From positions 310,001 through 374,000 of the forward strand of contig NZ_CP020371.1 of NCBI RefSeq assembly GCF_002813775.1: a DNA stretch of 64,000 nt, written 5' to 3'. Under the pieces are notes generated by a model, which worked only from the letters and a program-made list of their open reading frames with translations, had not been told where the DNA came from and ran no database searches. Within the stretch, counting starts at the first letter, position 1. Every line of letters begins with the position of its first letter. Source of the DNA: Candidatus Thiodictyon syntrophicum. Lineage in GTDB: Bacteria; Pseudomonadota; Gammaproteobacteria; Chromatiales; Chromatiaceae. Positions 51,379 through 59,345 of this stretch are shown here, in pieces. Both the position numbers and the translations under genes were made by a program.

Positions 51379-52299
51379 ATGACCCGCGACGACCACCCAC
51401 CCGCCGCCAAGGACTGGCTCGCCGCCGAGCTCGAGGATGAACTCGACGAAGACTATGAACTGGAGATGTCCGAGCCTGAACTGTCGCTGGAGCTGCGCGC
51501 GATCTTCAAGCGCAAGCACCCGCCGACCCTCGATCGGGCGACCTACTTCAAGGCCCTGCTCAGTCTCCAGGCGGAGCTGATCAAACTCCAGGACTGGGTG
51601 GAGCATACCGGCGAGAAGGTCCTGGTCATCTTCGAGGGGCGCGATTCGGCCGGCAAGGGCGGCGTCATCAAGCGGATCACCCAGCGGCTCAACCCGCGGG
51701 TCTGCCGGGTCGTGGCCCTGGTCAAGCCGACCGAGCGCGAGCGCTCCCAGTGGTACTTCCAGCGCTATGTGCCGCATCTGCCGTCGGGCGGTGAGATCGT
51801 GCTGTTCGACCGCTCCTGGTACAACCGCTCGGGGGTAGAGCGGGTCATGGGCTTCGCCAGCCCCGATCAGGTCGAGCAGTTCTTCCAGGACGTGCCCGAG
51901 TTCGAGCGGATGCTGGTGCGCTCCGGCATCCGGCTGATCAAGTATTGGTTCTCCATCACCGACGAGGAACAGCAACTGCGCTTCCTGATGCGTATCCATG
52001 ACCCGCTCAAGCAATGGAAGCTCAGCCCCATGGACCTGCAATCGCGCGTGCGCTGGGAGCAATACACCAAGGCCAAGGAAGAGACCTTCGCCCGGACCAA
52101 CATCCCCGAGGCGCCCTGGTACATCGTCGAGGCCAACGACAAAAAGCGCGCCCGGCTCAACTGCATTCACCACCTGATCGAGCAGATCCCCTACGCGCCG
52201 GTGCCCCACGAGGAGATTACGCTGCCCGAGCGCGTCTTCAACCCGGACTACGAGCGCGAGCCGCTGCCGCAGGAATTGCACGTCCCGAAGCTTTACTGA
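51379..52299 (+). CDS. ppk2: Polyphosphate kinase 2 (PPK2)
   Basis: 306 codons from ATG at 51379 with GGAG upstream; the longer frame is rejected. Walker A VIFEGRDSAGKGGVIKRI (residue about 86), lid KPTERERSQWYFQRYVPHLP and Walker B IVLFDRSWYNRSGVERV (about 143) are the PPK2 signature. An acidic N-terminal extension (ELEDELDEDYELEMSEPEL) is present. PPK2 enzymes move phosphate between polyphosphate and nucleoside di-/monophosphates; the subclass (GDP/ADP versus AMP) cannot be assigned here. Confidence 0.93.
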   Translation: MTRDDHPPAAKDWLAAELEDELDEDYELEMSEPELSLELRAIFKRKHPPTLDRATYFKALLSLQAELIKLQDWVEHTGEKVLVIFEGRDSAGKGGVIKRITQRLNPRVCRVVALVKPTERERSQWYFQRYVPHLPSGGEIVLFDRSWYNRSGVERVMGFASPDQVEQFFQDVPEFERMLVRSGIRLIKYWFSITDEEQQLRFLMRIHDPLKQWKLSPMDLQSRVRWEQYTKAKEETFARTNIPEAPWYIVEANDKKRARLNCIHHLIEQIPYAPVPHEEITLPERVFNPDYEREPLPQELHVPKLY

Positions 52300-52308
52300 C
52301 CTCCGGCC

Positions 52309-52363
52309 CGTCGCGGCCTGGGGGCCGCTCCTACGGCGTAGGAGCGGCCCCCAGGCCGCGACG
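52309..52363. repeat. Palindrome, CGTCGCGGCCTGGGGG family
   Basis: 55-bp perfect palindrome directly after ppk2 (10 bases from the stop); an IS-like right end (GGTCGGCGTTATGATCAA, 52383-52404) follows. Confidence 0.85.
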
Positions 52364-52432
52364 GGTTGCCGCCAGGGCGCGTGGTCGGCGTTATGATCAA
52401 TGCCTGATCCGTGCCCATCGAGGCCTCCATCG

Positions 52433-53386
52433 ATGCACTTCACCCACGAATACCCGTTCGATCCCAGCTACGGCTATAGTCTGGATGACCTGCGCGCCGT
52501 GGCGCCCCCGCCCGAGCCCGCCGATTTCGCGGCCTTCTGGACGGCGCGTTACCATCGCGCGCTGGGGGTCGTACCGAACCCGCGCTTGCGGTCTTCGAGT
52601 GACGCCCATCCGCGCTTTCTGGTCCATGACCTGGAATACGCTTCCACTGACGGCTTCCCCATTCGCGGCTGGCTCCTGACGCCGCGCGACGGGCCGCCGC
52701 GGCGCGGCTTCGTGCTGGGTCACGGCTATGGCGGGATCGAGTGCCCGCCGCTGAACCTGCCCCGCGCCGACGGGGCCTATCTGGTGCCCTGCTTTCGGGG
52801 TCTGAGCCGCAGTCGGCGCCCGCCGATCTCCCCGGACCCCAACTGGCATGTGCTCCACGACCTCGACCAGCGCGATCGTTACATCCTGGGCGGCTGCGTC
52901 GACGATGTCTGGACCGGGGTCTCGGCCCTGCTCGGGATCTTCCCCGAGTTGGCGGGGCACCTGGGCTATCTGGGTATCAGCCTGGGCGGCGGCATCGGGG
53001 CCCTGGCCCTGGCCTGGGACGCGCGGATCGCTCGGGGCCATCTCAATGTACCGAGCTTCGGCCACCAGCCCCTGCGGCTGCGCCTGCCCAGCACCGGCAG
53101 TGCCGCCGCGCTCCAGCGCTACGCCCGCACCACGGGCGGGGTCCTCGACACCCTGGCGTACTACGATTCCGCCATTGCCGCCAGGCATATCCGCAGTCCC
53201 ATGCAGGTGGCGGCCGCCGTCTTCGACCCGGCCGTGGCCCCGCCCGGTCAGTTCTCGGTCTACAACGCCATCCCGGGCGACAAACGGCTGTTCGTACTTG
53301 AGGCCGGACACTTCGACTATCCCGGCCGGGCCCGTCAGGAGCAGCAATTGCTGGCCGAGCTCTGGGCCTTCTTCGCGCCGCTGTGA
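52433..53386 (+). CDS. Acetylxylan-esterase/cephalosporin-C-deacetylase-like hydrolase
   Basis: 317 codons from ATG at 52433 (MHFTHEYPFDPSYGYSLDDL). It is an alpha/beta hydrolase with oxyanion RGFVLGHGYGG, nucleophile elbow YLGISLGGGIGALALAWD (Ser about residue 181) and catalytic His in VLEAGHFDYPG (about 291). Overall order and the APPPEPADFAAFW N-terminal segment match the AXE1 family. Substrate is probably an acetylated sugar or small ester. No signal peptide. Confidence 0.87.
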   Translation: MHFTHEYPFDPSYGYSLDDLRAVAPPPEPADFAAFWTARYHRALGVVPNPRLRSSSDAHPRFLVHDLEYASTDGFPIRGWLLTPRDGPPRRGFVLGHGYGGIECPPLNLPRADGAYLVPCFRGLSRSRRPPISPDPNWHVLHDLDQRDRYILGGCVDDVWTGVSALLGIFPELAGHLGYLGISLGGGIGALALAWDARIARGHLNVPSFGHQPLRLRLPSTGSAAALQRYARTTGGVLDTLAYYDSAIAARHIRSPMQVAAAVFDPAVAPPGQFSVYNAIPGDKRLFVLEAGHFDYPGRARQEQQLLAELWAFFAPL

Positions 53387-53411
53387 GGGTGAGATTTCAA
53401 CCCACGTAACT

Positions 53412-53509
53412 CGTTGTCGTTGTCGTAATCGTAATCGGAGAAGCGATGCACTTTGGGGTGCGAGAGAATCCCGGACGCTACGATAATCTCGACAACGACA
53501 ACGACAACG
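53412..53509. repeat. GTTGTC-type terminal-repeat element
   Basis: Left arm CGTTGTCGTTGTCGTAATCG and right arm with CGACAACGACAACGACAACG. The core GCGATGCACTTTGGGGTGCG is shared with the half copy at 51030-51080. Confidence 0.75.
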
Positions 53510-53525
53510 AAAATGGCGCTCTAGG

Positions 53526-53697
53526 GCCGTAGGGTCCGCTGTACGGACCATGGCGCCAACCGAAACCCTGGCCGCAGCGAGCCACCGCAGCCTCTCAAGG
53601 TGCGCACGGCGCGCGCTTGATCAATACTGCGGCCACCTTTCTGCACGGGAGATCGCTGGTCCGCACAGCGGACCCTGCGCCAATCGGTCCGGGCTAT
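53526..53697. repeat. Composite of TAGGGTCCGC palindromes
   Basis: Includes GTAGGGTCCGCTGTACGGAC (53529-53548), CTCTCAAGGTGCGCACGGCG and CTGGTCCGCACAGCGGACCC. A related composite is at 62150-62240 (shared CATGGCGCC, CCTGGCC and CTCTCAAGGTGCGCACGGCG). Confidence 0.65.
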
Positions 53698-53701
53698 TGC
53701 G

Positions 53702-55684
53702 TCAGGCGCCACCAGGTTCAATCAGCACGACCCCGGCGCCCGGCGCGCTGTGGATCACGAGTCCCCCCGTCCCCCCGATGAAGTCCGTCGGCAACGCGAA
53801 GTCGTGTGGGATCGTGGCCGGGACTACGACCAGCTCGAGCACCACGTCTTTACGCTGGCGGCTGACATTGCCGACCCACAGCGGCGTGCCGTCGTCCAGC
53901 CGGAACCGCGCGGGCCAGAGACGCAGCACCTCGCGCCGGTCAGGCCCGGCGGCCCTGGTCAGGATCAGGGCCTCGTGCCGGCCGTCGTGGACCTGAGGGA
54001 TCACCGGCAATTCGTCCAGCGGCAGGGAGGGCGACAGGAGCCGCATGGCGTTCCCCCAGTCGAGCACCAGCGCCGGCGCCCAACCGGCGGCGGCGAGGGC
54101 GGCGGTGAGGGCCGCGGGGTCGCCGGCGTATTGAATGCTCAGGGGGTGGCGGTTGCGTCGGCTCAGGTCCTCGCGGTGGTGCGGCAGGCGGGCCCCGCCG
54201 GTGTCGTGCCAGGTGTTGCGTGCGACGATCGAGGTGCGCTCGGCCGGGGTCAGCCGGGCCAGTTGCCGGTCACCGGCGATCCAACTGTGCAGCGCGAGTC
54301 CGCCGACCAACCCGAGCGCGGCGACCGCGGCGAGCATCCCGGAGCGCCGCCGCAAGTGGACATGACGATGCAGCGCGAGCCCCAGCGCGGCGACCCACAC
54401 CAACCCCAGCGCGCTGCTGTCGACCACGGCGGTCAACCATTCGGCCCCGAAATAGACCCGCGCCACGGCGACCGCCGCGATCGTCGTCGTCGCCAGGGCA
54501 TAGGGCGCCCACCGGTACCGCTCGGGCAGGCTGCGGGCGATGGAAACGGCGAGGAACCCGTAGACACAGGTCGCGAGCAGCACGGGCCCGCTGGGGAAGG
54601 ACCATGGCAGCGCCAGTTGCAGGCCGAGATCGGGGCGCGGCACCGCCAGCACGGCGCCGAGCAGCGGGGTGGCGACCAGGGGAAAGGCGGCGGCGGCCAG
54701 CCAGTAATGGCCATGGCGCACCTGGCCCTGCCGACGCAGCCAGACGAACACCAGCACCACCAGCGGCAGGACCACGGCGGGCGCCCCCAGGGCGGCGAGG
54801 CGCACCATCAAGCGGTCGCCCAGCGGGTCGCGCAGGCTCTGGCCCAGGTCCAGGGCCGCACGATCGAGCGCCAGTTCCGGCGCGGCGAACAGGGTCAGGC
54901 CGGTGATGGTCCCGACCAGCGGGGCGCCCAGGATCAGCACGAAGGCGAAACCGGTCAGGGCGCGGGCGTCCGGGTGCCCGGGGTCCGCCAGGGCGTGGGC
55001 GAGCCGGCCCATGGTCGGGTGCAGGTCCGACCAGCGCAGCAGCGCCTGGAGCCAGGCGCTGGCGTGCGGGGCGAGCAGGCGATAGACCCGGCGGGCGAGC
55101 CAGAAGGCGAGCACCAGGGCGCCGAGCAGGAGCACCGCGAGGATGACCAGCCGCCACGCCGCCTCCGCGGCCAGCTTCAGCGAGGCCCCTAGGACCATGC
55201 CCGGCAGGAAGAAGGCGAGGGTCTGGGCGATCGCCGAGGCGACGTTGGCGACATAGAAGCGCCGCGGCGGCATCTGCAGCATCCCGGCGACCAGCGGGAC
55301 TATGGCCCGGCCGGGTCCGGCGAAGCGGCCGATGGCGACACTCCAACCGCCGTACCGGTGAAAGAATTCCACGCCCCAGTCGAGTTGCCGCGGGTAGCGG
55401 GAAAAGGGCCAGAGGTCGCGCAGGTGCGCACGGTAGTGTCGGCCCACCGCGTAACTCAGGCCATCGCCGACGATCGCGCCCGCGGACGCGGCGACGAAGG
55501 CCGGCCAGAATGAGATGGCCCCGGTGGCGACCAGGGCGCCGGCCCCGATCAGCGACACCACCCCCGGCACCACCACCCCGATCACCGCCATGGATTCCCC
55601 CATGGCGATCAGGAACACGGTGACATAGGTCCAGTTTGGATGACCGACCACCCAGGCGTCGATGCCTTGGAACAGGTCTTCCAT
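53702..55684 (-). CDS. DedA - PAP2 phosphatase - LssY_C fusion membrane protein
   Basis: 660 codons from ATG at 55684 (MEDLFQGIDAWVVGHPNWTY). Residues about 1-200 are a DedA domain (GESMAVIGVVVPGVV, GAIVGDGLSYAVGRHYR, GRFAGPGRAIVPLVAG). Residues about 235-430 are a PAP2 acid phosphatase with SFPSGPVLLATCVYGFLA; the C-terminal histidine motif is replaced by FGAEWLTAVVDSSAL. The last 200 residues are LssY_C (APALVLDWGNAMRLLSPSLP). It probably handles lipid-carrier phosphates at the inner membrane. The PAP2 motifs are partly degenerate (no clear SRxxxxxHxxxD), so catalysis is uncertain. Confidence 0.87.
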   Translation of the reverse strand: MEDLFQGIDAWVVGHPNWTYVTVFLIAMGESMAVIGVVVPGVVSLIGAGALVATGAISFWPAFVAASAGAIVGDGLSYAVGRHYRAHLRDLWPFSRYPRQLDWGVEFFHRYGGWSVAIGRFAGPGRAIVPLVAGMLQMPPRRFYVANVASAIAQTLAFFLPGMVLGASLKLAAEAAWRLVILAVLLLGALVLAFWLARRVYRLLAPHASAWLQALLRWSDLHPTMGRLAHALADPGHPDARALTGFAFVLILGAPLVGTITGLTLFAAPELALDRAALDLGQSLRDPLGDRLMVRLAALGAPAVVLPLVVLVFVWLRRQGQVRHGHYWLAAAAFPLVATPLLGAVLAVPRPDLGLQLALPWSFPSGPVLLATCVYGFLAVSIARSLPERYRWAPYALATTTIAAVAVARVYFGAEWLTAVVDSSALGLVWVAALGLALHRHVHLRRRSGMLAAVAALGLVGGLALHSWIAGDRQLARLTPAERTSIVARNTWHDTGGARLPHHREDLSRRNRHPLSIQYAGDPAALTAALAAAGWAPALVLDWGNAMRLLSPSLPLDELPVIPQVHDGRHEALILTRAAGPDRREVLRLWPARFRLDDGTPLWVGNVSRQRKDVVLELVVVPATIPHDFALPTDFIGGTGGLVIHSAPGAGVVLIEPGGA

Positions 55685-55763
55685 CGGCCTAACAGCCCCG
55701 CCGCGTCGCCTGACCGGGATCGGTCCGGGCGGTGGCGACGGCCGCGCGCCTGGCCGTTGCGCC

Positions 55764-55923
55764 GCCCTTAACCATCGTTCCGGCCAGTGGCGTTGCGTCC
55801 GCAACCGGAGGTCGCGGCTTCAGCCGGTGGCGGCTCCCGAGATATCCAAGAGAAATCAGTGACGCCTGCACGCCGGACCGGCTAAAGCCTCGACCTCCAG
55901 CGGCCGGAACGACGATCAAGGCC
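55764..55923. mobile_element. MITE-like element with exact target duplication
   Basis: The left end GCCCTTAACC then ATCGTTCCGGCC (55764-55785) and right end GGCCGGAACG then ACGATCAAGGCC (55902-55923) are IS-type. An exact 8-bp duplication GTTGCGCC flanks it (55756-55763, 55924-55931). The cargo is an inverted repeat with GGAGGTCGCGGCTTCAGCCG and CCTCGACCTCC arms. No coding potential. Confidence 0.85.
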
Positions 55924-56211
55924 GTTGCGCCCGCCGGGCGGACCTTGGCCGGCGCGTCCGCCAGGCGCGCCTTACCCGCCGTAGCCATCGCGATCGGCCG
56001 GCCCTTGGGCGTCAGACGGGAATACTGGTGGAGCGGCCGTAATGATGACAGGCGCATAGACCTTGGCGACGAATTCGCGGACCTGGGGGCCGGACGGATG
56101 CCGCACGGCCATGGACCGAGCCTAGCAGGGAGATATGGCCGCCGTGTGACGGTCGGCCTCGATCAGGCCCCCGGCCACCAGGCACCGGACCGCGCCTCGG
56201 AGTCCAAGGCT

Positions 56212-56250
56212 TCAGGCGAGAAATAGTGGGTGGGCCAAGAGCGTCCAACC
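56212..56250 (-). pseudogene. yhaV: YhaV toxin, continuation beyond the insertion sequence
   Basis: The minus strand from 56250 reads GWTLLAHPLFLA then a stop. It continues the YhaV sequence that breaks off at 58167 and shares the duplicated bases GTCCAACC. After FLA the sequence is repeat DNA, so the toxin had also lost its C-terminal part. Confidence 0.75.
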
Positions 56251-58166
56251 GGCCTTGATCATAAATCCGGCCAAGACCTAGCGTAGGGCTTGGTTAACCC
56301 CCACTGGAGAGCGGCAGGACCCGCGAAATTGTGTACCCTTGGAAGTGCAAACAAACCGAGGGAGAAGCACGATGTTCGAAGGTCCTGCCGGGATCGACTT
56401 TAGCGCAGACATCGGGTCGACGCCATCGGGCGTGGTCCGGCGGTCGGCCGGCGGTGGGTCGTGAAGCACCGCTCGCGCCTGGAGCGAGCCGAACAGCGCG
56501 GGGCGGCCGTGGCCCGCTTGGCGACGGGGCAGCCGCAACGCCACGTCGCCGCCGAACTGGGCGTGGCGCGCAGCACCTTGCAGGACTGGTGCAAGCCGAC
56601 CCCGGTCGGCGCGGCCCCGGCGGTGTTGGCAGCCTTCGTGGCGACCCCTGAGGGCGTGCAGTGGCTGCACCAAGTGGTGGTGGCGGCGCACTTCGTCATC
56701 ACGCTGCACGGCGGTGCCGGGGTGCGGATGGTGTGTGAATTCTTGAAGTTGAGTGGGTTGTCGGCGTTCGTCGGCGCGAGCTATGGCACCCACCAGGCCC
56801 TCAATGCGGCCTTGGAGGAGATGGTGGTCGCCGTGGCGCGTGAGCAACGGGCGGCGTTGGCGGTGGGCATGCCGCACCGCGCGATCACGGCGTGCGAGGA
56901 TGAGACCTTTCATCCGCAGATTTTGTTGGTCATGTTGGAGCCGGTGTCGAACTTTCTGCTGCGCGAACAGTACGCCGCCGATCGCACGGCGGCCACCTGG
57001 ACGCAGGCGTTGCGCGCGGGTCTGGACGGCTTGAACGTGACCGTGATCCAGGGCACCAGCGACGAGGCCACAGCGTTGCGCCGCCATATCCAGACGGATT
57101 GTGCGGCCCATCATTCCCCGGACCTGTTTCATGTGCAACAGGAGGTGTCCAAGGGCACCAGCCTACACTTGGTCCGCCACGTGAAACAGGCGGGCGCCAG
57201 CGTCGCGGCCGCCCAGACGTCGCTGGACGCTGAGCGGGCGACCGCGCAGGCCTATGACGCCCAATCCCCGCGTCCGCGCGGGCGCCCACCGGCGTTCGCG
57301 CCCCGCATTGAAGCCGCCCTGGCGGTCGTGGTGCAGGCCGAAGCCGATCAGGTACAGGCGCAAGCGCGTCAGGCCGAGGCCCGTGAACTGGTGCGTGAGT
57401 TGGGGACCCTCTATCACCCCTATGAGTTGGAGCAGGGACAGGCGCAGCCCGTGGCGCGCATCGCGCAACGCTTTGCCGACGTGTGGACGCGGCTGCAACA
57501 GCTGGCCGACGCGGCCGATCTGCCAACGCGCGCCCGTGAGCGCCTGGCCAAGGCGCAGCGCCTGACGATTCAGTTCCTTGCCACCATTACCTTTTTCTTT
57601 GCGACCGTGCAGGCCAAGGTCGAGGCGCTGAATCTGCCGCCCGCCGTGGAACTGGCGTTGCTCACGCAGCTGATTCCGGCGCTCTACCTCGAGCGCGTCG
57701 CCAATCGCAGCACGCTCGCTGAACCGCGCCACCGTCTGCACGCCCTGAGCCGGCAGTTGCTCGAACCGCTGCGCCAACGCGATCATCCGCTCCAGGCCCT
57801 CCCAGAGGCCGAGCGCGCGCGCCTCGAACAGGTGGCCGGTGACTGCGCCGACCTGTTCCAGCGCAGCAGTTCCAGCGTGGAGGGGCGCAACGGCCAACTG
57901 TCCCTACATCACCATGGCCGACATCGCCTGAGCGACCGCAAGCTCGAGGCACTGACCGCCGTACATAACTTCCACCTCCGTCGCCCCGACGGGACCACTG
58001 CCGCTGAGCGCTTCTTCGGCCGGGCCCACGAAACGCTGTTCGCGCAGGTGCTCCAGCGCATGCCGTTGCCCCCGCCGCCAGCGCGCCGACGACCGCGCCC
58101 GCCCAAGCCGCCCGCGCTCCTGCCGGTAGCGGCGTAACGGGGGTGGCCGGAACGATGATCAAGGCC
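56251..58166. mobile_element. Complete insertion sequence, DUF6399-type transposase
   Basis: The ends are imperfect inverted repeats of 22 bp: GGCCTTGATCAT then AAATCCGGCC (56251-56272) and GGCCGGAACG then ATGATCAAGGCC (58145-58166). They are bounded by an exact 8-bp target duplication GTCCAACC (56243-56250 and 58167-58174). Length is 1916 bp, with one transposase gene. The insertion split a yhaV gene, which reads on both sides in the same frame. Confidence 0.92.
56461..58137 (+). CDS. DDE-type transposase, DUF6399-like
   Basis: 558 codons from ATG at 56461 (MKHRSRLERAEQRGAAVARL). An N-terminal helix-turn-helix (RHVAAELGVARSTLQDWCKP) is followed by a central region with ITACEDETFHPQILLVMLEP and DLFHVQQEVSKGTSLH that can provide the acidic residues of an RNase H-like core. 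The C-terminal block SSSSVEGRNGQLSLHHHGRH and ERFFGRAHETLFAQVLQRMP completes it. I recall this family as DUF6399. The terminal inverted repeats and target duplication show that it is or recently was an active transposase. A frameshifted deletion copy is at 10855-11433. Confidence 0.85.
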   Translation: MKHRSRLERAEQRGAAVARLATGQPQRHVAAELGVARSTLQDWCKPTPVGAAPAVLAAFVATPEGVQWLHQVVVAAHFVITLHGGAGVRMVCEFLKLSGLSAFVGASYGTHQALNAALEEMVVAVAREQRAALAVGMPHRAITACEDETFHPQILLVMLEPVSNFLLREQYAADRTAATWTQALRAGLDGLNVTVIQGTSDEATALRRHIQTDCAAHHSPDLFHVQQEVSKGTSLHLVRHVKQAGASVAAAQTSLDAERATAQAYDAQSPRPRGRPPAFAPRIEAALAVVVQAEADQVQAQARQAEARELVRELGTLYHPYELEQGQAQPVARIAQRFADVWTRLQQLADAADLPTRARERLAKAQRLTIQFLATITFFFATVQAKVEALNLPPAVELALLTQLIPALYLERVANRSTLAEPRHRLHALSRQLLEPLRQRDHPLQALPEAERARLEQVAGDCADLFQRSSSSVEGRNGQLSLHHHGRHRLSDRKLEALTAVHNFHLRRPDGTTAAERFFGRAHETLFAQVLQRMPLPPPPARRRPRPPKPPALLPVAA

Positions 58167-58210
58167 GTCCAACCGCCCACCACCAACGGCGCTGGTGTCT
58201 CGCCACTCAT
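58167..58210 (-). pseudogene. yhaV: YhaV toxin, start of gene interrupted by the insertion sequence
   Basis: ATG at 58210 overlaps the prlF stop (ATGA). MSGETPAPLVVGGWT is cut by the insertion sequence after the Trp-Thr codons; the original continuation LLAHPLFLA is found at 56212-56250. Intact YhaV is a ribosome-dependent mRNA RNase. Confidence 0.75.
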
Positions 58211-58422
58211 TCATCGTCCGCCGTCAGGGGGGCATCGAGATCGACCGCGACTGCACCGACGAGCGACTGGATACGCCGCGGGAGATCGGCGTCCACCGCG
58301 CGCAGGCGCCCCGGATGGTCGGCAAGGTCCTGGGCGAGAAAACCAAGGAACTGACCGATCAGCGGATCATCCGCCGCGTCGGTGCCGACGCGCGTCAGCA
58401 CGACCTCAAGGGTGGCGGGCAT
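58207..58422 (-). pseudogene. prlF: PrlF-type antitoxin with DNA-binding domain deleted
   Basis: 71 codons from ATG at 58422, with GGAG 6 bases upstream. The C-terminal DPLIGQFLGFLAQDLADHPG, AVDADLPRRIQSLVG and AVDLDAPLTADDE match the tail of PrlF (YhaV antitoxin). The N-terminal SpoVT/AbrB domain (normally 40 or more residues) is missing: MPATLE joins VVLTRVG directly. The frame is intact but DNA binding and autoregulation are probably lost. Confidence 0.65.
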
Positions 58423-58459
58423 GACAGGCTCCGATGACAGACAGCGTTTGCGGCTACAT

Positions 58460-58488
58460 ATCGTAATGCGCGTGCATTATCTGATCAA
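58460..58488 (-). promoter_or_regulatory. Promoter and operator of the prlF-yhaV locus
   Basis: On the minus strand TTGATC (58488-58483) and TACGAT (58465-58460) are spaced by 17 bases. A palindrome AATGC-N4-GCATT (58465-58478) lies in the spacer, where antitoxin binding would block polymerase. Confidence 0.55.
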
Positions 58489-59330
58489 CGGTGGGTGCCG
58501 ACCGCGCGGCCCGCGATGCCCCAGCCGTCACGCCGCAGTTGTTCGGTGTAACGGACAACCCGGCGACCTGGAGTCCAAGGCTTCAGCCTTGGACAGATTG
58601 CGCCAAGGCGCAAGCCCCGGCCGGCCACCTCGAAGGTGACATTCGTCGCGGCCTGGGGGCCGCTCCTACGGCGTAGGAGCGGCCCCCAGGCCGCGACGGG
58701 TTGCCGCAAGGGTACGTGGCCGGAGTCCTTGATCAAGGCCCCGCAACCGCTTGGCCTCGCATCGTAGCGCCCCGGCGCCGACGCATCGCGATCCGCAAAG
58801 GCCGTCGGCAGGACCCGCGGCACCGCCGGCGGCCGGTCGTTGCGCGATCGTCCGATGCGCCGCCTCCGGAACCTTACCGCCGGGTTCGTGCCGGCGACAA
58901 ACTATATTTCCTATAGACTTGACCTGACCTGGATCAACGAATCGCAGTTGCAACGCATCGACCCTTTGATTAATCTACTTCCCCGCAAGTCGGAATTGTC
59001 CGGACGGCCCCCAAATCCGGGGCTGGCCTCTCAGCGGACAGCCGGCGCAGGGATTGCGCGCCCCGTGCGTGCGGGAATGCCTCGACCTCGTGCATCGACC
59101 GACAATGCCACGTCTCGACCAGGTTCAGGTGGGCGAGTTGGTCCAGGGGCCGTCCCACTTAGAGGGGATACAGTCTTGGCGGCGGGGCGAGGTAGCCATC
59201 ACCAGGGTGGCTGGAATACTTGGGTGCGGGACTGGATTTAGTACTTTAGTATCCTAATCCGATCTAGAGTACAAGCAGCCCATGCCAGTCGAGGCCAACT
59301 GCGGCCGTCTCGAGCTAGAACACGTTAGTT
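58489..59330. other. Stretch without a recognisable gene
   Basis: Contains a GGAGTCCAAGGCTTCAGC palindrome (from 58569), the CGTCGCGGCCTGGGGG palindrome (58644-58698) and an IS-type right end (58718-58740). A short minus-strand frame near 58970-59158 (MGRPLDQLAHLNLVETWHC) is not recognised. Confidence 0.5.
58644..58698. repeat. Palindrome, CGTCGCGGCCTGGGGG family
   Basis: Third copy in the window; followed at 58718-58740 by GGCCGGAGTC and CTTGATCAAGGCC, an IS-type right end. Confidence 0.85.
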
Positions 59331-59345
59331 TTGAAAAGAGGGACC

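Noticed and set aside
49036-52443. 1135-codon minus-strand frame
   Set aside because: Spans the antisense of both phoX and ppk2, each of which has clear family motifs on the plus strand.
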